This document shows, piece by piece, positions 49,727 to 58,214 of a stretch of DNA of 64,000 bases. Under the pieces are notes generated by a model. It was not told where the DNA came from. It was given only the letters and a program-made list of their open reading frames with translations, and searched no databases. The stretch's first letter is position 1. Every line of letters begins with the position of its first letter. Position numbers and translations under genes: made by a program. The DNA is taken from NCBI RefSeq assembly GCF_003056725.1, contig NZ_QBKZ01000015.1, positions 308,607 through 372,606 of the forward strand, in the 5' to 3' direction. This DNA comes from Mangrovicoccus ximenensis (lineage in GTDB: Bacteria > Pseudomonadota > Alphaproteobacteria > Rhodobacterales > Rhodobacteraceae).

Positions 49727-50868
49727 GCGGCTCCGCCCCTTCCTCGGCCAGCACCTTGTCCAGGCCGACTTCCAGCTTGCGCCGGATCCGGTCGGGATCG
49801 ACTTCTTCGTTGGAACTGCCGTACTCGGTGAAACTCAGCGCCCGGCGCCACATGAACTGCGCCTCGAGCTTGCGCCCCACCGCCCAGTAGACATCGCCCA
49901 GATGGTCGTTGATCACCGGATCGATCGCCATGATCTCGGCCGCGTGCTCCATCGGCGCGACGGCCTCCTCGTAGCGGCCGAGCCGGTAGTAGACCCAGCC
50001 CAGGCTGTCGGAAATGTAGCCGTCATCGGGGCGCTGCTCCGCGGCCAGGCGGATCATGTCGAGCGCCTCGTCGAGGTTCTCGCGGCGCTCGACGAGCGAA
50101 TAGCCCAGATAGTTCAGCACCCGCGGCTCGTCCGGGGACAGCTCCAGCGCGCGGCGGAAATCGGCCTCGGCCTCCGGCCATTCCTTGAGCCGCTCCAGCG
50201 TGATGCCGCGCGCATAGAAGATCTGCCAATCGCCCTGTCCCGGCTCCTCGATCAGCTCCACCGCCTTGTCATAGGCCACGCGGGCGGCCTCCCAGCGCTC
50301 GTCCGAGGTCAGCGCATCGCCCAGCGAGACCTGAACCTCGACGAGATCCGGATAGGATTTCGACAGCTGGTTCAGCACCTCGATCGCCGCATCCTTGCGG
50401 TCGGCATAGCGCAGCGCATTGGCGCGGCCGAACTCGGCCTGCAGGAAGGCGGGATGCTCGCGCGGCACCTTGTCGTAGAGATCGCTGGCAAGATCGTAAT
50501 TGCCCTGCTCGTCGAAGATGCTCGCCACCATCAGCAGCGCGTCGACATTCTCCGGATTCAGGTCGCGGGCGGCCTGGGCATAGACCAGCGACAGGCTGTT
50601 GCCCGCCTGGCCATAGAGCACCTGCGCCATGGTGTAGAACGCCTCGGCGATGCCTTCGCGGGCGCTGGAGATGCTCGGCGGCACCGCCTCCCCGGCCTCG
50701 AGCTTGGCGACCAGATCGGCCATCTGCGGCGCGACCGCGCCGTCATAGGCCTCTGCGAGCAGCGCCAGCGCCTGTTCGGTGTGGCCAAGCTGGCTCTGCA
50801 CCTCGGCGCGCAGACGCAGCCCGCGCCCCGACAGCGGCAGCGGTCCCTCGCTCTCGCCCGAGAGCACC
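49701..50868 (-). pseudogene. tetratricopeptide-repeat protein, N-terminus missing
   Basis: About 385 residues of a TPR protein that commonly precedes ispE in Rhodobacterales: LSLVYAQAARDLNPENVDAL, VSLGDALTSDERWEAARVAY, FRRALELSPDEPRVLNYLGY, DSLGWVYYRLGRYEEAVAPM and LGDVYWAVGRKLEAQFMWRR. The first 150 or so residues including a signal peptide are missing at the junction with a VOC-protein fragment around 50868-50895. The stop overlaps the ispE frame. Confidence 0.82.
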
Positions 50869-50895
50869 GTTGGATGGGGCATCCACCGCATCAGT

Positions 50896-51168
50896 TCAGT
50901 CCGTCTCGGCCTGATCGTCGGTGTAGACCTGGAGCGAGTAGGCATCGTTGGGCCGCACTTGCGGACCGGCATTGAGCAATGCATAGGGCAAGCCCAGCAG
51001 CGTCATCTCAACCACCTGAACGCTGCCCGCAGGCCCGCTCGGCGTCTCGCCCCGCAATCGCACAATCCGGTCCACATGGCTGTCCGGAAAGGTTACCGCA
51101 TAGAACTCGGCAGCGGCTTCGGCCTCGGTGTCGAACCAGAGGAATACGGCGGCCTTGCGCTCCGTCAT
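50896..51168 (-). pseudogene. VOC-superfamily (PhnB-like) protein, C-terminus missing
   Basis: 90 residues: MTERKAAVFLWFDTEAEAAA, EFYAVTFPDSHVDRIVRLRG, VVEMTLLGLPYALLNAGPQV and SLQVYTDDQAETD. The second half of the glyoxalase fold, usually continuing RYWNAI, is lost and a stop arises at the junction. It is the last gene of the HxlR-linked cluster; ATG overlaps the preceding stop. Confidence 0.78.
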
Positions 51169-52088
51169 GGCCTGTCCCATTTACGGTCAAAGGCAGCATC
51201 GCCGGTTCCGGCCGTGGTGATCCGGTGGTCGATAAGGGGCAACAGCCAGTCCGAGCGGCTCGTGATCGAGAGATGTGTGGTGTCCGGCAGAACCGCCAGC
51301 TGTGCCCCTATGAGCGCCGCCATATGCGCAGCATGGTCGACCGGGATGAAGTCGGTGTCGCCGAGGGCGAGCAGGGTCGGAACCGCGAGCGTGGCAAGCT
51401 CCTCGTCACTCCAGCCCCAGTCGGTGACAATGAAGGCCTGCAGCTGCGCAAAGGTGCGCTGGAACTGCTCCGGGCCATCCGGGTTGTCGGCGAAACCCGC
51501 ACGCATGCGGGCGAAGTCCTCTTCGCTCGGCAGCAGCTTCAGCGCCTCCGGTGAAGGCGAGGCCTGTGGGTTCCGGTTCATCTCCGCGATGGCCCGATGC
51601 ATCCCGTCGAGGTTCTGGCTGGCCGAGATCGCGGTCAGCGTGGCAAGGCGCTCTGGCGCGAAAACTCCCAGATCCAGCGCCAGCATGCCGCCCATAGAAA
51701 AGCCCACGACGTGAACCCGCTCGACGTCGAGCGCGTCCAGCACGGCCAGGGTGTCTGCGCGCATTGCCGCCAAGGTGACCGGCGTGTCACGTCCGCCGGT
51801 CCGCCCATGGCCCTGTTGTTCCACCCCGATCACCGGGCGCCTTGCGGCGAGGGACGGCAAGAGGGCACCGAAGTCCGCTTCGATGGTGCCCATGCCGCCA
51901 TGGAGCACGAGAATTGGCACCGTACCGGAGCCGAGATCGCCGTGTACCTGATAATAGATCCCGAGGTCCCCGGACATGGCTCGGCCCTCGGTATCCTGCG
52001 CCAGCGCGGGCGTGGCCATCGCTCCGACAAGGACCGAGGCCTGCATGGCCCCCTTGCAGGAGCGTGAAGTCGAAGTCAGGTTCATCAT
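51165..52088 (-). CDS. alpha/beta hydrolase with signal peptide
   Basis: 307-residue hydrolase. Signal-like start GAMQASVLVGAMATPALAQ, oxyanion region VLHGGMG, nucleophile in VVGFSMGGMLALD, acid in LALGDTDFIPVDHA and catalytic His in LPDTTHLSI. Start ATG 52088 (a second ATG follows) after GGGAGGAGG. It could be an esterase or epoxide-type hydrolase in the periplasm. It lies in a minus-strand run with two GSTs and VOC proteins. Confidence 0.87.
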   Translation of the reverse strand: MMNLTSTSRSCKGAMQASVLVGAMATPALAQDTEGRAMSGDLGIYYQVHGDLGSGTVPILVLHGGMGTIEADFGALLPSLAARRPVIGVEQQGHGRTGGRDTPVTLAAMRADTLAVLDALDVERVHVVGFSMGGMLALDLGVFAPERLATLTAISASQNLDGMHRAIAEMNRNPQASPSPEALKLLPSEEDFARMRAGFADNPDGPEQFQRTFAQLQAFIVTDWGWSDEELATLAVPTLLALGDTDFIPVDHAAHMAALIGAQLAVLPDTTHLSITSRSDWLLPLIDHRITTAGTGDAAFDRKWDRP

Positions 52089-52138
52089 TTCCTCCTCCCA
52101 TGCGTTGTGGTCTTCCCCTGGGAACGGCAAGCTGCCGT

Positions 52139-52792
52139 TCATGCCTCGCGGGTCTCGTCGGCCCTGGAGAAATGCGCGATCTGGTCCGCATGTGCCCTGG
52201 CAAACGCCGGCCGCGCACAAATCCGCTCGATGTAGGCATCGGTTGCGGGATAGTGGCCGATCCCACGAACCCAGGGCGGACGCAGGACGTCGGCCAGAAT
52301 CAAATCCGCCGCGGTGAAGCGATCATTCACCAGCCAGTCGCGCGCCGTCAGGACGTCTTCCAGCACAGCAAGACGGGCCCGCAGCCAGCCCTCCAAGGGG
52401 TTCTCCGGCGGGGACGACAGTCCGACGAACCACCAGGGCACGCTGACCATCTCGACAGAGTTCAGGGCCGACAGGATCCAGGACAAGGTTTTCGCCCGCA
52501 GCATCCTCTCCTGCGGCATGAGCGCTTCGCTCTTCTCCGAGAGGTGCAGCAGACAGGCACCACTTTCGAACAGGCTGACATCCCCGTCCGTCAAGTAAGG
52601 CACCTGCCCGAAAGGCTGCATGGCAAGATGCTCTGCCCCGCGATCCTCGAAGGGCACGGAGCCCACGCGATAGCTCAGCCCGGCCTCTTCGCAGGCCCAG
52701 CGAAGCCGCAGGTCACGCACATAGCCCCGCGGCCCCTCCGGCACCCAGTCGAAGGTCCAGATCGTCAGCTGCTCTGGTGCCGTCTGGTTCAT
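52139..52792 (-). CDS. glutathione S-transferase family protein
   Basis: 217 residues, thioredoxin-like N-domain with the glutathione-binding QPFGQVPYLTDGDVSLFESG and an alpha-helical C-domain with RFTAADLILADVLR. It is 4 bp from the DUF1428 stop. About 30-35% similar in layout to the second GST at 53162, so the pair probably arose by duplication. Confidence 0.88.
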   Translation of the reverse strand: MNQTAPEQLTIWTFDWVPEGPRGYVRDLRLRWACEEAGLSYRVGSVPFEDRGAEHLAMQPFGQVPYLTDGDVSLFESGACLLHLSEKSEALMPQERMLRAKTLSWILSALNSVEMVSVPWWFVGLSSPPENPLEGWLRARLAVLEDVLTARDWLVNDRFTAADLILADVLRPPWVRGIGHYPATDAYIERICARPAFARAHADQIAHFSRADETREA

Positions 52793-52796
52793 GGCG

Positions 52797-53150
52797 TCAG
52801 GCCGTGTCTTCGAAGATCGGCGTGAAGCTGCCCCACATCATGCGCTTGCCATCGAAGGGCATGTCCATTTCCTGCCAGCGCGGATCGGTTGCCATGCTGG
52901 CGCCGCACCTGTCGTGGCTTTCCTTGTCGGGCCAGATCATCCACGAGAAACAGACCGTCTCGCCGTCTTCCAACGCGACGGCCCGCCTGAAATCGGTGTG
53001 CTCGCCCGCGGGGACCTGGTCGCCCCAGGTCTCCATGATTTGCAGGGCCCCATATTCCTTGAAGAGCGGCCAAGCCTTGCGGGCACTTTCGATGTAGGCC
53101 TGCTTGTTCCCGTTCGGCACGGGGGTCAGAAATCCGGCTACATAGGTCAT
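52797..53150 (-). CDS. DUF1428 family protein
   Basis: 117-residue dimeric alpha/beta-barrel-type protein: MTYVAGFLTPVPNGNKQAYI, EYGALQIMETWGDQVPAGEH, ETVCFSWMIWPDKESHDR and PFDGKRMMWGSF, all typical of DUF1428. Substrate unknown; often found with GST and VOC genes. Confidence 0.88.
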   Translation of the reverse strand: MTYVAGFLTPVPNGNKQAYIESARKAWPLFKEYGALQIMETWGDQVPAGEHTDFRRAVALEDGETVCFSWMIWPDKESHDRCGASMATDPRWQEMDMPFDGKRMMWGSFTPIFEDTA

Positions 53151-53161
53151 GCGATTTCTCC

Positions 53162-53866
53162 TTATTTCCTTTTAAGCTCCGCCATCCATTCATCGAAGCC
53201 GGGCGGCGGATTGCCCGTGAAGCCAGCAAGCTGATCGGTCAGGGCCTGTTGGAAGGCCGGCCGTTCGGTGGCACGCGCGACATAGTCGGCGAGGTTGGGG
53301 AAGGCTTCGACGAGCCCCTCGTCTTCGATGATCCGCAGAACGCTGACCATCATCAAGTCGCCGGCGGAGAAACCGCCGCCGAACCATTCAGCTGTGCCGA
53401 GGCGATCGGACGCTTCCTGCAGGCGTTCGTTGATCCGCTCATCGACGCCGGGAAGTCGCGGCTTGGCCCAGGGCTCGGCCACTTCAAAAATCGTCATCTG
53501 TGCCCGATCCATGATCGGCGGCTCCAGAGTGTTCAGCGCGGCAAACAGCCATTCCAGCGACAAGCTCTGACCCGCTGGCTCCGTCGGCCGCAGACCCGGG
53601 AACCGCTCTGCGATATGCCAGACGATCGCCCCGCTTTCGAACAGCGTGAGATCACCTTCCTCGTAGGTCGGAACCTGGCCGAACGGTTGCAGCGCGCGGT
53701 GCGCGGCTTCCTTCTGTTGCCCTTGTGAGAGATAGCGAACGGCGTAGTTCTGGCCCGTTTCCTCAAGTGCCCATCGAACCCGCAGGTCACGGACCTGTCC
53801 TTGGGCAAAGTCCGGCACCCAGTCGTAGGCGGTGATGGTGATGGCGGCTTCGGGATCAACCGGCAT
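53162..53866 (-). CDS. glutathione S-transferase family protein
   Basis: 234 residues: WALEETGQNYAVRYLSQGQQ, QPFGQVPTYEEGDLTLFESG, the C-domain GGGFSAGDLMMVSVLRI. ATG 53866 lies inside the end of the upstream VOC gene (11-bp overlap), so it is co-translated. Acts presumably in conjugation or isomerisation of an electrophile. Confidence 0.88.
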   Translation of the reverse strand: MPVDPEAAITITAYDWVPDFAQGQVRDLRVRWALEETGQNYAVRYLSQGQQKEAAHRALQPFGQVPTYEEGDLTLFESGAIVWHIAERFPGLRPTEPAGQSLSLEWLFAALNTLEPPIMDRAQMTIFEVAEPWAKPRLPGVDERINERLQEASDRLGTAEWFGGGFSAGDLMMVSVLRIIEDEGLVEAFPNLADYVARATERPAFQQALTDQLAGFTGNPPPGFDEWMAELKRK

Positions 53867-54296
53867 TGGACACCTCCGCCGGACCATTCTCGACGGCCTC
53901 GGCGCTCATCCACATGGGCTCCCAGATATGGCCATCGGGATCCGCAAAACTGCGTCCATACATGAAGCCGTGGTCCTGCGCCGGGCATGGGTTGGCCATG
54001 CCTCCGGCAGAAACCGCCGCTTCAGTAATGGCATCAACGGCTGCCCTGTCTTCACGGCTGATGCAAAGCAGCACCTGCGCCTCCTGCGTCGGATCGACGC
54101 GGCGACGATCCGTAAAAGTTGCCCAGAACTCATGGGTCAGCAGCATCACGCAAATGGTGTCCGACAGGACCATGCTGGCCGCCTGGTCGTTGCTGAACCG
54201 CGGGTCCAGGGAAAAGCCGATGGCCTCGTAAAATTCGACAGATCGCCTCAGGTCCGCGACCGGCAGGTTCACGAAGATCATTTGCGGCATTGCCAT
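53856..54296 (-). CDS. VOC/glyoxalase-family protein
   Basis: 146 residues with two beta-alpha-beta-beta-beta modules: MIFVNLPVADLRRSVEFYEA, ICVMLLTHEFWATF, AAVSAGGMANPCPAQDHGFM and SFADPDGHIWEPMWM (metal-ligand Glu). First gene of the minus-strand cluster, divergent from the HxlR regulator; 61 bp separate the two starts. Confidence 0.87.
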   Translation of the reverse strand: MAMPQMIFVNLPVADLRRSVEFYEAIGFSLDPRFSNDQAASMVLSDTICVMLLTHEFWATFTDRRRVDPTQEAQVLLCISREDRAAVDAITEAAVSAGGMANPCPAQDHGFMYGRSFADPDGHIWEPMWMSAEAVENGPAEVSNAG

Positions 54297-54344
54297 TCCT
54301 CCCTTGCCGTATCGTAATTATGGACAGCGTAGCGGCACGAGATT

Positions 54345-54381
54345 ACAAAAAGCAACTATGAAGAAACAAAAAGTAACCATG
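54345..54381 (+). promoter_or_regulatory. direct repeat at the HxlR start
   Basis: ACAAAAAGCAACTATG (54345-54360) is repeated as ACAAAAAGTAACCATG (54366-54381), 21 bp apart, and each copy ends in an in-frame ATG. The spacing is two helical turns, so it may be an autoregulatory operator, or a duplication giving two start sites. Confidence 0.55.
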
Positions 54382-55071
54382 TCGGCGAAATCCCCCCACG
54401 GACGGTGGTATGCAGATGCCTGCGGCACTGCCTTCGGGCTTGAACTTCTCGGCGAACGCTGGGCGATGCTGATCGTGCGGGAACTCATGTTCGGGCCACG
54501 CCGTTTCAGTGGCATCCGCGCAGATCTGCCTGGGATCAGCGCCAAGGTGCTGACAGAACGCCTTGCCGGCCTCGAGGCCAATGGTGTCGTCGTTCGTTCC
54601 ACCGCACCCGAGCCAGCTCCGGCGCAGCTCTATGGCCTGACCGAGTGGGGATACGCGGCCGAGCCGATCCTGCAGGCGATCGGTCGCTGGGCCGCCGCAT
54701 CGCCATTGCACGACCCGACGCTGCCGCTTTCCCCTGTCTCCTTCATGCTGTCATTGCGCACCATGCTGGATACGGCAGCCGCACGCGGCACGACCCTGGT
54801 CATAGTCTTTGAAATCGGGACGACGCAGTTCACCGCACGATTGGATGACGGCGCCATGCCGGTGGAACGCGGCGCGGCGGAACGGCCCGACCTCCGCTTC
54901 AAAGCGCAAGCCGCGCCGCCGCTCGCGGCTGTCTTCTACGGAGACGTGGCGCCAGAGACCGTTGGCGTACAGGTTTACGGTGATGCCGCGCTGTGCCGAG
55001 ACTTCGTCGCGCTCTTCAACCTCCCGAAGGCCCAGGCGAACGTGGCCCGCCCTCGACTGGAAGAAGACTGA
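54358..55071 (+). CDS. HxlR-family transcriptional regulator
   Basis: 237 residues: N-terminal winged helix GERWAMLIVRELMFGPRRFS, GISAKVLTERLAGLEANGVV and YGLTEWGYAAEPILQAIGRW, typical of HxlR, followed by a C-terminal SCP2/sterol-carrier-like domain (FKAQAAPPLAAVFYGD). Two starts are possible, 54358 and 54379. It diverges from the VOC-GST cluster, so it probably controls it, perhaps in response to electrophiles or quinones. Confidence 0.9.
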   Translation: MKKQKVTMSAKSPHGRWYADACGTAFGLELLGERWAMLIVRELMFGPRRFSGIRADLPGISAKVLTERLAGLEANGVVVRSTAPEPAPAQLYGLTEWGYAAEPILQAIGRWAAASPLHDPTLPLSPVSFMLSLRTMLDTAAARGTTLVIVFEIGTTQFTARLDDGAMPVERGAAERPDLRFKAQAAPPLAAVFYGDVAPETVGVQVYGDAALCRDFVALFNLPKAQANVARPRLEED

Positions 55072-55443
55072 CAAAGCCTGTCGCCTGGTTGACCTGGCCT
55101 CTGTCAAATCTGCCTCCGCTCCCCAAAGCACCGGTGTCATTGGCTGACTTCGGCATGCACCGGTCATCCAGGGCGAGCTCGCACGCCGACCGCGACCTGC
55201 GCATCGCTGCCGTTCGTCCAGGACGCAGCGAACGGCCGCTACCCGCCCTTTCCGCTAGACGTCCCGCAGTCGCGGCATGATCGTGCTGTCCCGGTAATCG
55301 GCGTACTCGCGTCCGTAAGGGGATCCTTTACCGGACGGTTTTGAACTCGCATCTGGCCTCCGCTGCTGCTGGGGAAACACTGTCTCGATAGATTGGTACG
55401 ATTTGTTTATCGCTGAGCGGGCCTCTTACGTTACATTTTTCCT
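55072..55443. other. HxlR-recombinase intergenic region
   Basis: 372 bp without a gene. It contains one arm of the 39-bp inverted repeat (55198-55236). From about 55320 it becomes AT-richer, marking the edge of the accessory stretch. Confidence 0.5.
55198..55236 (+). repeat. 39-bp inverted repeat, left arm
   Basis: TGCGCATCGCTGCCGTTCGT and the next 19 bp recur inverted at 56097-56135 with two mismatches. The arm is itself partly palindromic (GCCGTTCG ... CGAACGGC). The pair encloses 938 bp with the serine recombinase gene. Similar words (translated RSGRSER) occur, from memory, in many Rhodobacterales intergenic regions, so it may be a dispersed repeat. Confidence 0.8.
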
Positions 55444-56025
55444 ATGACAGACCTTCGCATCGGCTATGCCCGCTGTTCTATTGCCGCTCAGGATCTCGCC
55501 GCGCAGCGTGCGGACCTGGAATCCCTCGGCGTTGCCCCTGATCGCATTTACACCGACCACGGACTCACCGGGCGCAACCGCGACCGGCCTGGACTAGCTC
55601 AGGCGTTGGCTGCCGTGCGCGCGGGCGACACGCTGGTTGTTCCCAAGCTCGACCGGCTGGCGCGCTCAGTGCCGGACGCGCGCGACATCGCCGACGGGCT
55701 AGCTGAGCGCGGGGTGCGCCTCGCGCTAGGAAGCACGGTCTACGACCCGGCCGATCCGGTGGGACGGATGTTCTTCAACGTGCTGGCGACCTTCGCCGAG
55801 TTCGAAGCCGACCTAAACCGGCTTCGCACCCGCGAGGGCATGGCGGTGGCCCGCGTCAAAGGGAAGCTGAGGGGCAAGAAGCCAAAGCTCTCCGACCGGC
55901 AGGCGGCGGAGTTAACACGGATGCACGCAACTGGGGAGTATTCGGTGTCGGACTTGGCCGAGCTCTTCTCTGTGTCGCGGCCAACCGTCTATCGCACGCT
56001 GGCGCGGCAGGGGCCGAAACGTTAA
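55444..56025 (+). CDS. serine recombinase (resolvase/invertase family)
   Basis: 193 residues: IGYARCSIAAQDLAAQRADL with catalytic Ser12, YTDHGLTGRNRDRPGLAQAL, LVVPKLDRLARSVPDARDIA, RMFFNVLATFAEFEADLNRL and a C-terminal helix-turn-helix (YSVSDLAELFSVSRPTVYRT). Full length for Tn3-resolvase/DNA-invertase proteins. No transposase is adjacent. It sits between 39-bp inverted repeats, which would suit an invertible or mobile segment, although the repeats may be unrelated. Confidence 0.92.
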   Translation: MTDLRIGYARCSIAAQDLAAQRADLESLGVAPDRIYTDHGLTGRNRDRPGLAQALAAVRAGDTLVVPKLDRLARSVPDARDIADGLAERGVRLALGSTVYDPADPVGRMFFNVLATFAEFEADLNRLRTREGMAVARVKGKLRGKKPKLSDRQAAELTRMHATGEYSVSDLAELFSVSRPTVYRTLARQGPKR

Positions 56026-56380
56026 TGGTCGACGGTCCCTTCCAACTCTTCCAGCGACGGCACGGAGTCTGCCGTGGGCAAGATGGGCGGAAAACTGCCG
56101 TTCGCTGCGACCTGGACGAACGGCAGGGATGCGCAATAAAGTGGACGCTGCACTGTAGAGCTCATTTCGCAAAAGCTACCGCAAGCACAGCGATTTCCGC
56201 CTCCGAACCCATCCGGATCGATGCTAACTGGGGGGCAATGTGAGGTTTTCAGAAAGCGGCCAAGAACGTATCAATCAAAAAAATAAGTTCGTTACCGGGA
56301 TGTTTCATCACCGATAGACTTCTTCCACCTCGTGCAACCCTCGTGCATGATTCGTAATTCTGCTTAGACTGGAGCAAGGC
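56026..56380. other. recombinase-PIN gene intergenic region
   Basis: 355 bp without a gene. It includes the second arm of the inverted repeat and then a drop in GC from about 56150 onward. Confidence 0.5.
56097..56135 (-). repeat. 39-bp inverted repeat, right arm
   Basis: Inverted partner of 55198-55236 with two mismatches, 72 bp after the recombinase stop. Confidence 0.8.
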
Positions 56381-57433
56381 GTGCCCACGATTTTTCTCGA
56401 CACAAATGTTTTCATAGATGCTCAATACTTCAGGCCGGCTGGCGCTCAAGCATTCCTAAGAACATGTAAATTCGCAGGTTTTGATATCGCCGTGCCTGAA
56501 GTGGTCCTTGATGAAGTGCGAGGAAACTATCAGCAGGGACTTTCTGCGGCATTGGTCTCGCTAACCAAGGCAGAGCGACAGGTTGCTCGGTTTGTAACGC
56601 TTGAGAGTTCCGAAATTTCGTTTGATGAAGAGGCAGATAGTTTCAATGCATTTCTTGAGGAGTTGCTGGAAGATGTAGGGGTGGACGTCCTGCCTTATCC
56701 TGACGCAACGACAAAGGACTTAGTTATTGGCGGTTACTCCAACAAAAAACCCTATAAGGAAAACGGTGAAGGTCATAAGGATTTTCTGATATGGAAATCT
56801 ATAGTGGAAGGAGTAGATCCAGCCGATGGACCGCATGTTTTCGTTACGAGCAACACGTCGGACTTTGCCCATGAGAAGACGAAAGAAACGTTTGTTCTCC
56901 ATCCAGAACTGAAGTCGGATCTACCTGATGAGGTATCTATTCTGGGCTTTACAGGTCGACAGTCTCTTCTTGAGAGACATGTTCTGCCACATCTCGATGG
57001 ATGGAAGCCTTGGACTGATTCAAAGCTCGATATTGACGTCGAAAATTTTGCCGAAAGAGTGATCGGAAAAGAGCTGCCATATAAAACGATGTATGGGCTG
57101 GAGGGGCTGCCATTCAGCAATGATGTTACTATTACGATGTATGGAAATCCAGAAAATCTGGACGTGCATTATGCCCTCATCGGAGATCAATACATGGTCC
57201 GCATACGGGGTGATTCTGAATGCCTTTTTGACGGATACATGGATAAGTGGGAGTACTTCTCAGAGCACTCTGAAACCATGTCGGGGAGCGATTGGAATGA
57301 TCATGTTGTAAGCGTAGAAACTGAGGCGGTAGTAGAATTTGAGATCATGGCTACCTACGACCCCACGAGTGGAGAGTTAGGTGGCGCCACCCTGAAGGTG
57401 CTTAACGAGATCGAGGATGACATCTACCAATAG
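56381..57433 (+). CDS. PIN-like (DUF4935-type) protein
   Basis: 350 residues with GTG start (MPTIFLDTNVFIDAQYF). The N-terminal PIN fold shows the first acidic residue in FLDTNVF, Glu in PEVVLDEVRGNY, and GHKDFLIWKSIVEG and VTSNTSDFAHEKTKE for the remaining acidic sites, as in DUF4935. Such domains are predicted metal-dependent RNases. The C-terminal 150 residues are unrecognised. GC is about 45%, far below the surrounding 65-70%, which indicates recent acquisition. A role in phage defence or toxin function is possible but unproven. Confidence 0.8.
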   Translation: MPTIFLDTNVFIDAQYFRPAGAQAFLRTCKFAGFDIAVPEVVLDEVRGNYQQGLSAALVSLTKAERQVARFVTLESSEISFDEEADSFNAFLEELLEDVGVDVLPYPDATTKDLVIGGYSNKKPYKENGEGHKDFLIWKSIVEGVDPADGPHVFVTSNTSDFAHEKTKETFVLHPELKSDLPDEVSILGFTGRQSLLERHVLPHLDGWKPWTDSKLDIDVENFAERVIGKELPYKTMYGLEGLPFSNDVTITMYGNPENLDVHYALIGDQYMVRIRGDSECLFDGYMDKWEYFSEHSETMSGSDWNDHVVSVETEAVVEFEIMATYDPTSGELGGATLKVLNEIEDDIYQ

Positions 57434-57860
57434 AAGCTTCTTGCGCATGAGGTTTTTATTCCTTCTCATCGGCTTCGGGTTTCGGCCATGATACGGAAGG
57501 GACGAAAGTGCACCGCACAAACCGGTCAAGAGCCGTTTCTCGAAAAGTCATTCTCTAAGGTTGCGCGTTCGGCAGAGATGGCCGGATAGCGAAAATACGG
57601 CTGTGTCTACTTGCTGAAAGGTGGAGTGAAGGGAGGCTGTTGCCAGGAACCTGTCGTCTCTCGCGTCAGGCTTGAACGGCTGCACAGGGCTGTCTTTGCC
57701 GGGCAACCCCTGCTCACTTGGGCGTGCAGTATGCCGCGGCGCGGCAGGATCGCCCCGAGCCATACTACAAAAGGAACTCGCAAGTCATTCCGTCTTTGAC
57801 CTGTCCCTCTACCTCCTCGAAATCCAGAGCGGTATCATATGCCCATAGCGGAGAAACCGA
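57434..57860. other. intergenic region in the low-GC stretch
   Basis: 427 bp. A minus-strand frame at 57548-57763 (71 residues) lacks motifs or a good ribosome site. I see no clear gene or RNA. Confidence 0.45.
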
Positions 57861-58205
57861 ATGCTGAAATATACAGACGAAGAAAAGCAAGAAGTAATCG
57901 ACTACTTTCTCGGGCAGTCACCGGAAGGCACAGAAGTCAGGTTTGCACAAAAAGTCTACGCCGAGTCTGTTATCGGGCATACACATTCGGTCTGGGACAT
58001 ACACGCGAGCGATGGCCGGTGGTGGGTAATTACGAACCCGACGAACCTCTACTCGCAGGAGCAGTTCCCGAACCTGGATCTTGCGATTACGTTTCATATG
58101 GGGCTCTGCCTGCGCATACCTCGCAACGACCTGAAGCAGGTGGACGTCGAGAGCGTGCGACCATTCACGGCTGTCCTGAACGCTATCAGCCCAAGTTCGA
58201 CGTCA
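57861..58205 (+). pseudogene. hypothetical protein, C-terminus replaced
   Basis: About 115 residues: MLKYTDEEKQEVIDYFLGQS, EVRFAQKVYAESVIGHTHSV, WDIHASDGRWWVITNPTNLY and AITFHMGLCLRIP. Codon use matches the low-GC stretch. After about VRPFTAVLNAISP the frame enters antisense mrpA, so the true end is lost at about 58205. Family unknown. Confidence 0.55.
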
Positions 58206-58214
58206 AAATCGATA

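Noticed and set aside
57548-57763. 71-residue minus-strand frame in the low-GC stretch
   Set aside because: No ribosome site, no recognisable motif, and composition fits chance.
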